Source of the DNA: Sinomonas humi
Lineage (GTDB): Bacteria > Actinomycetota > Actinomycetes > Actinomycetales > Micrococcaceae
DNA length: 43,171 nucleotides
NCBI RefSeq assembly: GCF_000802235.1
Contig: NZ_JTDL01000118.1
Span: 1 to 43,171, forward strand
Reading direction: 5' to 3'
The notes beneath the pieces were generated by a model. It saw only the letters and a list, made by a program, of their open reading frames with translations. It was not told where the DNA came from and did no database searches. Positions 23,664-31,233 of the stretch are shown piece after piece. A program made the translations under genes and the position numbers. Each line of letters begins with the position of its first letter. Positions within the stretch are counted from its first letter, which is position 1.

Positions 23664-24738
23664 GGGTGAGCTCCGCCATCGACTCGAGGGCGTCCCACGC
23701 GAAGCTCGCGAGCCAGTGGGTCGACATGAAGTCCTCGCTGCTGAGGGCCGCGAGCCCGGCGCGCAGAAGCGGCTCGAGCGCGCCAGCCAGCACAGGCTCT
23801 GCGGACGAAGCCGCCGAGGCGCCCTTGAGCGCCCGCACCACCCGGGCGATCTGGCCAGCGCGGCTGAGGTTGAGGCCGTGGAGGTGCACCATGTAGCCAT
23901 CGGACTCGTCGGTCACTCCCACAACGGCAAGCATCCGCGAGTCGGCACGCAGAGCCGGGAGGAATCGCTCGAGCCACGCTGCGAATTCGTCGGCCGGAAG
24001 CACCCGCTGCATGAGGTCAGCCTCGCTGAGCCCGGCCGAGAGGAAGTCCTGCCCGCTGAGCTCCCACTCGCTGGCCCAACCGGCGTCGGACGCGAACCAG
24101 CCCCGGGCTGCGGCCTCGCACGCCTCCACGGCGTCCGCCCGGCCGAGCGCGCGGAACGCGTCGAGCAGGAGGGCGACGCCGAACGCGGAGTTCGTGTGCA
24201 GCCCGTGCCGAACGGGGTACTCGGCCTTGGCGAGCCACTCCTCGACAAGGCGGGCGACGACGTCGACGCACCCTTCGAGGTTGCGCCCCCAGCCGCGGAT
24301 CTCCTCGTCGGGCGAGCCCGCGCACGCCGCCGCGAGCCGGACGAGCCAGGCCCAGCCGTACGGCCGCTCCCACGAAGGGTTGTCCGCAAGATACGAAGCC
24401 TCGACGGCGAGCTTCTCGGCCGTGAGGTTCTCGCCCAGGGCGCCCCTCAGCTGGGCCGCGGTCGCCTCGTCGAGGCCACGGCCGCCGTCGTCCGCTGCGC
24501 CTGCCTCGCGCCCGGCTGCCACCACGGAGTTCAGGACGCTCACGCCCAGCCAATGCATGTGGACGCACGAGTGCCAGTCGAACGACGTGTAGAACGAGGG
24601 GTGCAACTCGGACGGCGTGGGGCGGTCCTCGGCTGAACGCTGGGTGTGGTGCGCCGAGTACGGGTAGGCGCGGCCCAGGTTGTCGAGGACGACGCCGGCG
24701 CAGTGCTCGGCGGCCGAGGGGAAGATGTCGAGTTCCAT
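23653..24738 (-). CDS. DUF2891 family protein, unknown function
   Basis: A 361-residue soluble protein of the DUF2891 family, which looks all-helical and rich in Trp/His; YSAHHTQRS, HPSFYTSFDWHSCVHMHWLG (about 45-64) and MSTHWLASFAW near the C-terminus hold the conserved His/Trp residues. No signal peptide. The enzymatic activity is not known; the conserved His/Asp pattern and toroid-like helical repeat suggest a hydrolase or isomerase acting on a small molecule. It is the last gene after DUF969-DUF979, 10 nt behind DUF979, so it should share their substrate. SD AGGAG lies 7 nt before the ATG. Its stop lies within a 32-bp repeat. Confidence 0.8.
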   Translation of the reverse strand: MELDIFPSAAEHCAGVVLDNLGRAYPYSAHHTQRSAEDRPTPSELHPSFYTSFDWHSCVHMHWLGVSVLNSVVAAGREAGAADDGGRGLDEATAAQLRGALGENLTAEKLAVEASYLADNPSWERPYGWAWLVRLAAACAGSPDEEIRGWGRNLEGCVDVVARLVEEWLAKAEYPVRHGLHTNSAFGVALLLDAFRALGRADAVEACEAAARGWFASDAGWASEWELSGQDFLSAGLSEADLMQRVLPADEFAAWLERFLPALRADSRMLAVVGVTDESDGYMVHLHGLNLSRAGQIARVVRALKGASAASSAEPVLAGALEPLLRAGLAALSSEDFMSTHWLASFAWDALESMAELTPAV

Positions 24739-24748
24739 TCAGACGCTC

Positions 24749-25717
24749 CTAGAAGGCGAGGAAGTACATGAGGGCGGTGTTGACGACGAGGAGCGGGAAG
24801 GCGGTGCCCAGCTGCGCCCCGATGACTCCGTACTTGTTCTTCATTTCGAGGAGCGCCGACGGCACGAGGTTGAAGTTCGCCGCCATCGGGGTGCAGAGCG
24901 TGCCGCAGAAGCCGGCGAGCATGCCGATAGCGAAGACGATCGGCGGGTTCCCGTGGAACTGCTGGACGAGCACGGGCCAGCCGATCGCCGCCGTCATGAT
25001 CGGGAAGGCCGCGAAACCGTTGCCCATGAGCACCGTGAACACGAACATCCCGACGCAGTAGACGATCACGGCCGCTAGGAGGGAGCCCTTCGGCATGACG
25101 CCCGTGGCGAGCGTGCTCACTGCAGTGCCCACGCCGGCCTTGGTGAAGAGGATCCCGAGAGTCGAAAGCATCTGCGGGAGAAGGGCTGCCCAGCCGATGG
25201 ACTCAAGGATCCGGCGGCTTTCGAACACCGGCGTGAGCGGGTGCTTCGGCCGGAGGATGAGGAGGGCGACGACGGCGGCCACGATTGCGCCGATGGCGAG
25301 GGCCACGAGGGTCGTGTTCTTGGGGTCCAGGATCGGGGTCTTGCCGATGTTGAGCACCGGCGCGAGCAGCACGAGGATGACCGTGACGACCGGCAGCGTG
25401 AGCGCCGGGATGAAGAGCTTGTTCCCGAAACGCGCAGCGAAGGCCTCGCGCTGTTCACCGGTCGAGGTCTTGGCCCTGCCGTCCGCGAGCTGACCGCTCG
25501 CGGCGAGCGCCACGAGCACGAGGACGGCGATGCCGAGGATCCAGCCGGGAGCGGTGCCGGCCTGGACCCACGTGCCGTAGAAGAAGCAGAGGCCGAGCAG
25601 GCCCCAGAAGGCGGAGCTTCCCCAGCGGCGTGGATGATTCGGGTCCCGCATGATGAGCGCGGCCCACGCGATGAACAGGATTCCGATGAACCAGTAGACG
25701 GCTTCGACGTTGATCAC
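24749..25717 (-). CDS. DUF979 membrane protein, putative transporter subunit (5-oxoproline?)
   Basis: A 322-residue integral membrane protein with about nine hydrophobic segments (VEAVYWFIGILFIAWAALIM at the start; FAIGMLAGFCGTLCTPMAANF near 275). It matches DUF979, which is almost always paired with DUF969. The pair resembles a split ion-transporter-type permease. In streptococci a DUF969-DUF979 pair neighbours pyrrolidone-carboxylate peptidase (from memory), which fits 5-oxoproline or a pyroglutamyl peptide as substrate. Here the operator shared with pxpA gives independent support. It overlaps DUF969 by 4 nt. Confidence 0.8.
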   Translation of the reverse strand: MINVEAVYWFIGILFIAWAALIMRDPNHPRRWGSSAFWGLLGLCFFYGTWVQAGTAPGWILGIAVLVLVALAASGQLADGRAKTSTGEQREAFAARFGNKLFIPALTLPVVTVILVLLAPVLNIGKTPILDPKNTTLVALAIGAIVAAVVALLILRPKHPLTPVFESRRILESIGWAALLPQMLSTLGILFTKAGVGTAVSTLATGVMPKGSLLAAVIVYCVGMFVFTVLMGNGFAAFPIMTAAIGWPVLVQQFHGNPPIVFAIGMLAGFCGTLCTPMAANFNLVPSALLEMKNKYGVIGAQLGTAFPLLVVNTALMYFLAF

Positions 25718-26424
25718 TTGGCTTCTCCTGCGACGGCGGGCTCCGTGGCCTCGAGCTTGCGGTATTCCTTGTCGAGCGACTTGTCCAGCCGCAGGAGCCG
25801 GAAGCCGTGGATGAGGAACGCCGCGAGCGCGGTGGGGATGGCCCAGAGGGCGAGCTGGAGCGGCTCAAGGTGGAGGTGGTACGTGGTGTCCACGAAGGTC
25901 GTGATGAGCAGGATCGAGCCGACCGCCACGAAGACGTCCTCGCCGAAGAAGACGCCCACGTTGTCTGCGCCGGCCGAGTGGGCCTTGATGCGCTCCTTGA
26001 TGTGCTCCGGGACGTGGCCGTAGCGGCGCAGCGCCGCACCCTCGGCCATCGGGAAGACGAGCGGGCGGACGGTCTGCGCGTGGCCGCCGACGCTGTTGAG
26101 GCCGACGGCGGCCGTGATCTGCCGTACGGCGAGGTACCCGAGGAGCACGCGGCCGGCAGTGAGCTTTGCGAGCTTTCCGATGAGGGTCTTGGCCTGCTCC
26201 TGGAGGCCGAAGAACTCGATGATGCCGACGACGGGCAGCACCGCGACGAAGATCGTCACGGAGCGGCTGCTGGCGAAGCCGCTGCCGAACGCGTCGAGGA
26301 TCTGGACGGGATTGAGGCCACCGAGGAGAGCGGTGACGATGCCGGCGACAGTGACGACGACAAGTGGGTTCAGGCGGATGGCGAAGCCAACAATCACCAG
26401 AAGAACCCCGATAAGTACGAGCAT
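25714..26424 (-). CDS. DUF969 membrane protein, putative transporter subunit (5-oxoproline?)
   Basis: A 236-residue membrane protein with about five hydrophobic segments, starting LVLIGVLLVIVGFAIRLNP, with AVGLNSVGGHAQTVRPLVFPM (about 107-127) as the most conserved DUF969 region. It is the first gene of the operon DUF969-DUF979-DUF2891 and should form one permease with DUF979. Two TTGTTSAACAA operators lie 76-109 nt upstream, overlapping the likely promoter. Transport of 5-oxoproline is an inference, not shown. Confidence 0.8.
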   Translation of the reverse strand: MLVLIGVLLVIVGFAIRLNPLVVVTVAGIVTALLGGLNPVQILDAFGSGFASSRSVTIFVAVLPVVGIIEFFGLQEQAKTLIGKLAKLTAGRVLLGYLAVRQITAAVGLNSVGGHAQTVRPLVFPMAEGAALRRYGHVPEHIKERIKAHSAGADNVGVFFGEDVFVAVGSILLITTFVDTTYHLHLEPLQLALWAIPTALAAFLIHGFRLLRLDKSLDKEYRKLEATEPAVAGEAK

Positions 26425-26499
26425 GATGATCCGTTCCGGAGGGAGTGCTGTCCTGGGAAGGGGAGTGCCGAAATGGCGTGTGATCTAGAGCATAACCTT

Positions 26500-26533
26500 T
26501 TGTTCAACAATCAAGCAAGAGCTTGTTGAACAA
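26500..26533. promoter_or_regulatory. Paired operators TTGTTCAACAA and TTGTTGAACAA of the DUF969 operon
   Basis: Two 11-bp palindromes, 26500-26510 and 26523-26533, 23 bp centre to centre. On the minus strand a likely -10 TATGCT follows 8 nt after the first; that palindrome would sit in the spacer between -35 and -10, ideal for repression. The identical sequence occurs upstream of pxpA at 37183-37193. Confidence 0.8.
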
Positions 26534-26558
26534 TTCTGGTCAGCGGACTGGGCGACCC

Positions 26559-26598
26559 TTCCGACCTGCTTTGGCCGAAGACATTCCGACCTGCTTTG
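26559..26598. repeat. Two copies of TTCCGACCTGCTTTG, 25-bp period
   Basis: Exact 15-bp copies at 26559-26573 and 26584-26598, in the gap between the GntR gene stop (26682) and the DUF969 promoter. Directly after it, AAACGGACGACGGCGG (26607-26622) is a motif also found inside lldF. 26623-26681 shows nothing further. Confidence 0.75.
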
Positions 26599-26681
26599 AG
26601 CGCGCAAAACGGACGACGGCGGCGTGGCGAGCGGCGCGTCGCGGGAACCGGGGGTGAAAGAAGGTCGGGAACGTCCGTGAA

Positions 26682-27359
26682 TCAGCCGCGGACGGCCGCG
26701 AGGAGCTGCTCTTCGGCCCGGTCGAGGTAATCGGCCATGAGCTCCGCGGCCTCCGAGGCGTTGCCGGCCTCGAGGAGTTCGACGATGCGCGCGTTGTCCT
26801 CGACATACGGCGCGTGGAACCTCGGATCGGAGCCCATGCTCGCGAACACGAGGCGCATCTCCGCAAGGATCTGCTCCATGAGGCTGTCGAGGCGCTCGCT
26901 GCCGGCGCGCGCGACGAGGGCCCTGTGGAACTCCTGGTTCGCATTGGCCATGGCAGGCACGTCTCCGGCTTCGGCGGCCTTCCGCGCCTCTCGGACGATT
27001 TCGTCCAAGCGCTCGGTCGGGCCCGCAGGAGACCACAGGAGCGAGGCTGGCTCGACGAGCCTGCGGGCGCGGTAGATCTCGCGGATGTCGTCGGCCGTGG
27101 GGTGGGAGACGAAGACACCGCGATTGGGGATGCGGGTCACGACGCGCTCGGCGTGCAATGTGGCGAATGCCTCGCGGAGGGTGTTGCGAGATACGCCGAG
27201 CGCCTCGCGCAGGGCTTCTTCGGCGAGTTTCGCGCCCGGGGCAAGGTCGCCGTCGGCAATCCGCTGGCGGAGCTGCGCGGCGACCCACGTGCTCGTCTCG
27301 GCGTGCTTCGTGCTCCGGGCCTGCGCACGCAGGCTAGCCAGGACCCCCTCGGATGTCAT
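26682..27359 (-). CDS. GntR/FCD regulator, probable repressor of the 5-oxoproline genes
   Basis: A 225-residue GntR protein: winged helix at about 23-90 (KLAEEALREALGVSRNTLREAFATLHAERVV) and an FCD domain at about 93-220 (NQEFHRALVARAG, the His metal-ligand region). It is transcribed towards the DUF969 operon and lies immediately upstream of two TTGTTSAACAA palindromes, a plausible site for an FCD protein; the third copy is at pxpA. Probably a repressor released by 5-oxoproline or a related acid. No Shine-Dalgarno; TAGGGT lies 6 nt before the ATG. Confidence 0.88.
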   Translation of the reverse strand: MTSEGVLASLRAQARSTKHAETSTWVAAQLRQRIADGDLAPGAKLAEEALREALGVSRNTLREAFATLHAERVVTRIPNRGVFVSHPTADDIREIYRARRLVEPASLLWSPAGPTERLDEIVREARKAAEAGDVPAMANANQEFHRALVARAGSERLDSLMEQILAEMRLVFASMGSDPRFHAPYVEDNARIVELLEAGNASEAAELMADYLDRAEEQLLAAVRG

Positions 27360-27371
27360 GGCTCAACCCTA
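27360..27371 (-). promoter_or_regulatory. -10 of the GntR gene, leaderless arrangement
   Basis: On the minus strand TAGGGT (27366-27371) is followed by TGAGCC and the ATG at 27359. The 31-nt gap to the LysR stop leaves the -35 region inside or next to the LysR gene end; none is obvious. Confidence 0.4.
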
Positions 27372-27390
27372 ACGGCGCCTCGAAGGGTTC

Positions 27391-28317
27391 TTATTGCTCC
27401 AGCACAGCGGGCTTCCAAGCCCGCCCTGTCTCGATGAGGATCTTCCGCATGGCGGTCCCGGCAGGGGTGAGTCGTTCTCCCCTCCTGTGGGCGAGGACGA
27501 TACGCCGGGACGGTGGCCTCGGCGAGACGATCGTGAGCACCTTGGTGTCGTTGCGCAGGCTGTAGAGCGAGAGCCGGGGAACCAAGGCGATGCCCATGCC
27601 GACGGCGACCATCGCCTGCGCCTCCTGGTAGCTGCGCGCTTCGAACGTGACGATCGGATCGAAGCCTGCCGCTTCGCAGGCTGTCTGGAGCAGGGCAAGG
27701 ACGTTTGGCGAGGTGCGGATGATCCACGGCTCGTGACGGAGTTCGTCCATGCGGACCGATCGCCGGTCGGCGAGAGGATGGTTGGCGGGTATCAGGAGGA
27801 CGTTAGGGTCGCGGAAGATCAGCTCGCTGTTCAGCCCCGTCCCCGAGCTGCTGTCGGGTTGGTCCCGGTCCCAGGTAATGGCCAGTTCGATCTCCCTGGA
27901 TTCGAGGAGATGTTCGAGGCCCGAGAGCTGAGCGCTGTGGATCCGCAGGTCAACCCCCGGGTGATGTTCCCGGAAGGCGGAGATCGCCGTCGGAAGGAAG
28001 GACTCGGTCACCGTCGGGACCGTGCCGAGCCGCAGCGTGCCGGTGTTGAGCCCTGCGAGGTCGCGAAGCTCCTCGTGCGCAGCGGAGACGATCCGTTCGA
28101 TCTTCTCGGCATGGCGCACGACGGCGTGCCCCGCCTCTGTCAGGGTCACTCCCCGAGGGCGACGCTCGATGAGCGGTTGACCCGCCTCGTCCTCCAGTTG
28201 GCCAACTTGCTGCGAGACGGCCGAGACGGTGTAGTTCAGGCTCGCGGCCGCAGCAGTCAAAGACCCGGCCCGGGCTACTTCGACCAGAACGAGCATGCGC
28301 CTGATGTCCATTCCCAC
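27391..28317 (-). CDS. LysR-family regulator of the PrpF-MFS-TcuA cluster
   Basis: A 308-residue LysR protein: helix-turn-helix at about 4-63 (MLVLVEVARAGSLTAAAASLNYTVSAVSQQVGQLE region) and a substrate-binding domain at about 92-295. It is divergent from prpF with 99 nt between, so it probably activates that operon with a tricarboxylate as inducer, like TcuR. GTG at 28317 is preferred because TAGGAT lies exactly 6 nt upstream; ATG at 28311 is the alternative. Confidence 0.88.
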   Translation of the reverse strand: MGMDIRRMLVLVEVARAGSLTAAAASLNYTVSAVSQQVGQLEDEAGQPLIERRPRGVTLTEAGHAVVRHAEKIERIVSAAHEELRDLAGLNTGTLRLGTVPTVTESFLPTAISAFREHHPGVDLRIHSAQLSGLEHLLESREIELAITWDRDQPDSSSGTGLNSELIFRDPNVLLIPANHPLADRRSVRMDELRHEPWIIRTSPNVLALLQTACEAAGFDPIVTFEARSYQEAQAMVAVGMGIALVPRLSLYSLRNDTKVLTIVSPRPPSRRIVLAHRRGERLTPAGTAMRKILIETGRAWKPAVLEQ

Positions 28318-28329
28318 GCATCGATCCTA
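28318..28329 (-). promoter_or_regulatory. -10 of the LysR gene, leaderless arrangement
   Basis: Minus-strand TAGGAT (28324-28329), then CGATGC, then GTG at 28317. No ribosome site is present. The neighbouring inverted repeat at 28337-28363 would lie just upstream of this -10, where autoregulation is expected. Confidence 0.45.
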
Positions 28330-28336
28330 CAGCAGG

Positions 28337-28363
28337 GCTAAAGGAGGCTTCAGAAACTTTAGC
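28337..28363. promoter_or_regulatory. Inverted repeat GCTAAAG-N13-CTTTAGC, candidate LysR site
   Basis: Perfect 7-bp arms (28337-28343, 28357-28363) in the divergent LysR-prpF promoter region. The left arm is part of AGGGCTA, which also occurs in the palindrome AGGGCTAGCCCT upstream of the MFS gene (29692-29703). Confidence 0.5.
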
Positions 28364-28416
28364 TGGTTCAAATCCTCCTCCCGCTCCACGCTTGATGTTG
28401 AACGGAAGGAGTTCAG

Positions 28417-29607
28417 GTGAATCCGAGTCCAACAGAGGCCACGCTCGACATCGCGGGAGCATGGGTGCGAGGAGGCACGAGCAAGTGCTGGATCTTCGCT
28501 GCCGAGGCGGTGAAGGCCGCGCATCTCGAGCTCGACGTGCTGCTCGAAAACGCCCTCGGTTCGGGCGATCGCCGGCAGGTCGACGGCGTTGGCGGCGCGA
28601 CCTCAACCACGTCGAAGGTCGCGGTGGTCTCGCGGTCCACTGAGCCCGGTGCGGACGTGGACTACCTCTTCGGCCAGGTGGGAATCGAGGACCGCGTCGT
28701 CGAGTGGGGCAGCAACTGCGGAAACTGCGCCACCGCCGTCGGCCTCTATGCAGTCCAAGAGGGCCTCGTCGCCATCTATGGGGAGACGACGACGGTCCGG
28801 CTCCGCAACGTCAACACTGGCGCCGCCCTGCAGGTCGAGGTCGCGACGCCCGGCGGGCGCGCCCCTCGCGCGGGGGATGCCCTCGTGCCCGGCGTCGAAT
28901 CCGGCGGAGTGCCGGTCGAGCTGACCTTCCACGGGCCGTTCGACTTCGGCGACGCGTTCCCCACGGGCCAGGCGCGCGAAGTCGTCAGCGCCGGCGGGGT
29001 CGCCGCCCAAGCGACCATCGTCAGGGCCGGGGCGCCGGCGATCCTGGTCGACGCGGAGAGCATCGGGATGACCGGAATCGAGAACGCGGAGGACATCGCA
29101 GAGCGGCTGCCGATCCTCACGGCCTTCCGGGCCGCCGGTGCCGTGCTGCACGGTCTGGTCCAGCCCGGCGAGCCCGCCCCCAACGCGGTGCCCAAGACGG
29201 GAGTGATCGGACCCGCAAGCGACTACCGCGCCTCGGACGGGAGCCTCGTCCGGGCGCGGGACTACGACGTCGCCGTCCGCATGCTCTCCATGCACGCAGC
29301 CCACCCGGCGATCGGGCTGACCTCGGCGGTGGCGGTTGCCACGGCCGCGGCCACGCCGGGGTCCGTCGTCCACTCGTACGGAGGCGGTCACCGGAACAGC
29401 CTGCGGATCGGCACCCTGTCCGGAGTGGTCCAAGTGGAATGGAGGACCTCGCCGGACGGCAGCATCGAGGGTGTTTCCCTGCACCGCGCCGCACGCAGGC
29501 TGGCCACCGCAGTCCTGCATGTTCCGACGGCGGGAGACCCCCGCCTGATGAGAGCAGCGGCAGGGGATCCCAACGCATCCGCGGCCAGTCTCGCAGTCCC
29601 GGCCTGA
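28417..29607 (+). CDS. PrpF-family isomerase (aconitate/methylaconitate type)
   Basis: A 396-residue PrpF-family protein (two-lobed diaminopimelate-epimerase fold). WVRGGTSKCWIF near residue 16 and EWGSNCGNCATAVGLYAV near 91-108 are family signatures with the catalytic Lys/Cys region. PrpF relatives isomerise the double bond of aconitate, 2-methylaconitate, methylitaconate or 4-oxalomesaconate. Here, next to a TcuA-like dehydrogenase and a transporter, conversion between trans- and cis-aconitate is the best guess. GTG start, supported by GGAAGGAG at 28404. Confidence 0.85.
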   Translation: MNPSPTEATLDIAGAWVRGGTSKCWIFAAEAVKAAHLELDVLLENALGSGDRRQVDGVGGATSTTSKVAVVSRSTEPGADVDYLFGQVGIEDRVVEWGSNCGNCATAVGLYAVQEGLVAIYGETTTVRLRNVNTGAALQVEVATPGGRAPRAGDALVPGVESGGVPVELTFHGPFDFGDAFPTGQAREVVSAGGVAAQATIVRAGAPAILVDAESIGMTGIENAEDIAERLPILTAFRAAGAVLHGLVQPGEPAPNAVPKTGVIGPASDYRASDGSLVRARDYDVAVRMLSMHAAHPAIGLTSAVAVATAAATPGSVVHSYGGGHRNSLRIGTLSGVVQVEWRTSPDGSIEGVSLHRAARRLATAVLHVPTAGDPRLMRAAAGDPNASAASLAVPA

Positions 29608-29691
29608 AACGGCTTCGCCCCCCAGCCGACTGCGCAACCTTCAATCCATCACGCAGCCATCAACCCATCGGCGGGAACATCCCCTGCCGTA

Positions 29692-29703
29692 AGGGCTAGC
29701 CCT
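29692..29703. promoter_or_regulatory. Perfect 12-bp palindrome AGGGCTAGCCCT upstream of the MFS gene
   Basis: It lies 49-60 nt before the MFS start and shares AGGGCTA with the LysR-prpF region. It could be a second binding site of the cluster regulator. The rest of the 144-nt gap holds only the ribosome site AAGGAGG (29740-29746). Confidence 0.4.
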
Positions 29704-29751
29704 AGGCGGCAACGAAAATGTCGCCGACCATTATCTATCAAGGAGGATAGA

Positions 29752-31143
29752 TTGCTCACTCCATCAATGACGGCAGCACGGCTGGACCGTCTGCCGATCA
29801 CCAAGGCGCACAAGATCGCCCTGGTGACCCTTTCCTTCGTGTTCCTCTTCGAGTTCGGAGACCTGAACACCTTCGCGTACGTCGCCCCCGCGCTGGTCAA
29901 GCACCTAAGGTTCTCCGTGCAGGACATCGCCGTCGTCACCTCGGCCGCGTTCCTCGGCATGGCCGTCGGCGCCATCTTCGGCGGCCGGGTCTCGGACCTC
30001 ATCGGACGCAAACGGGCCCTCCTGTATTCGACCCTGATGTTCTCGGTCTTCTCCCTCGTCAACGCGGCTGGCGTCAACGTGCCGACCTTCCTCGTCTTCC
30101 GCTTCCTGACCGGGGTGGGCCTCTCGGCGATGGTCGTTGCCGCAACGACCTACATCTCAGAATTCATGCCGGCCTCGAAGCGTGGGCGCATGCAGTCGGC
30201 AGTCATGGCAGTGGGCCTGGCCGGGATCCCGTTCATGTCGTTTTCGGCTAGGGGAATCGTTCCTCTGGGCAACGAGGCGTGGCGCCTGGTCTTCGTCCTC
30301 GGCTCCGCTGCGCTGCTGGCCGTTCCGGCACTGTTGGTCCTGCCCGAGAGCCCCCGATGGCTCGTCCACAAGGGCCACCTGCAGGCGGCCGAGAAGATCA
30401 TCGCGCGGCTGGAGCTCATGGCCGGCCCGCTCGCACCCCTCAAGGAGACCGTTGGGACCGCTGAAACCCAGGCCAGCCTCGGGTACCGGCACCTCTTCCG
30501 CGGCCGGACGGGACGCACCACCCTCTTCCTCGCCGTCGTCTGGATCTTCCAGACTCTCGGCTTCTACGGCTTCGTGGCCTGGGTCCCCACCCTCCTCGCG
30601 CAGCACGGCTTCAGCGTCGCGGAGTCTCTGGGATTCTCCGCTCTGACCACCATCGGCGCCGTTCCCGGTGCCCTGCTCGCCTGGCCCGTCACCGATCGCC
30701 TCGGGCGGAAGGTTCCCCTCGTCGTCGTCTCCCTCGCCACTGCGGCGAGCGGTCTGGCCTACGGGCTGACCTTCAACCCGATCGCCATCGTCGCCTTCGG
30801 CTTCTGCGTGAACCTCCTGATCCAGACTTTCGCCACCCTGCTCTACGCCTACAGCCCCGAACTGTTCCCGACCGGGCTGCGGAACGCGGGCCACGGCCTC
30901 GTCTACGGAACAGGACGTCTGGCGAACATCTTCGGCCCCATGATCGTCGCAGCGATCTTCGCAGGCTTGGGCTATCAGGCCGTCTTCGTCTACATCGCAG
31001 CCTGCTGGCTCGTCGTCGCCCTCGCGATCGCCTTCTTCGGGCCCCGCACCGGCAAGCAGCCGCTCGAGGCCCTCTCACAGGAGGCCGTGGAGACGGTCGA
31101 AGCACCGAAGCCGGGCGCCCGCGCGGAATCCTCCCCGGCCTGA
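29752..31143 (+). CDS. MFS transporter, acid:H+ symporter type (tricarboxylate?)
   Basis: A 463-residue major facilitator protein with 12 hydrophobic segments. FGGRVSDLIGRKRALL and WPVTDRLGRKVPLVV are the duplicated loop motifs, and RFLTGVGLSAMVVAATTYISEFMP resembles the aromatic acid and sugar symporter groups. It should bring the cluster's substrate, probably tricarballylate or aconitate, into the cell. TTG at 29752 is chosen because AAGGAGG lies 5 nt upstream; ATG 29767 is the alternative. Confidence 0.85.
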   Translation: MLTPSMTAARLDRLPITKAHKIALVTLSFVFLFEFGDLNTFAYVAPALVKHLRFSVQDIAVVTSAAFLGMAVGAIFGGRVSDLIGRKRALLYSTLMFSVFSLVNAAGVNVPTFLVFRFLTGVGLSAMVVAATTYISEFMPASKRGRMQSAVMAVGLAGIPFMSFSARGIVPLGNEAWRLVFVLGSAALLAVPALLVLPESPRWLVHKGHLQAAEKIIARLELMAGPLAPLKETVGTAETQASLGYRHLFRGRTGRTTLFLAVVWIFQTLGFYGFVAWVPTLLAQHGFSVAESLGFSALTTIGAVPGALLAWPVTDRLGRKVPLVVVSLATAASGLAYGLTFNPIAIVAFGFCVNLLIQTFATLLYAYSPELFPTGLRNAGHGLVYGTGRLANIFGPMIVAAIFAGLGYQAVFVYIAACWLVVALAIAFFGPRTGKQPLEALSQEAVETVEAPKPGARAESSPA

Positions 31144-31181
31144 CGCCTCGACAGCACCAATCATCATCTGAAAGAACACCT

Positions 31182-31214
31182 ATCCGGCGCTGCCACAGCA
31201 CGGCAGCGCCGGAT
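31182..31214 (+). other. Perfect 13-bp stem-loop between the MFS and TcuA genes
   Basis: ATCCGGCGCTGCC (31182-31194) and its exact complement (31202-31214) flank a 7-nt loop. No U-run follows, so it is not a standard terminator. It ends 19 nt before the TTG start of the next gene and may act as an RNA-stability or partial-termination element, lowering expression of the third gene. Confidence 0.65.
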
Positions 31215-31233
31215 GCAATGAAAGGCATTCCCC

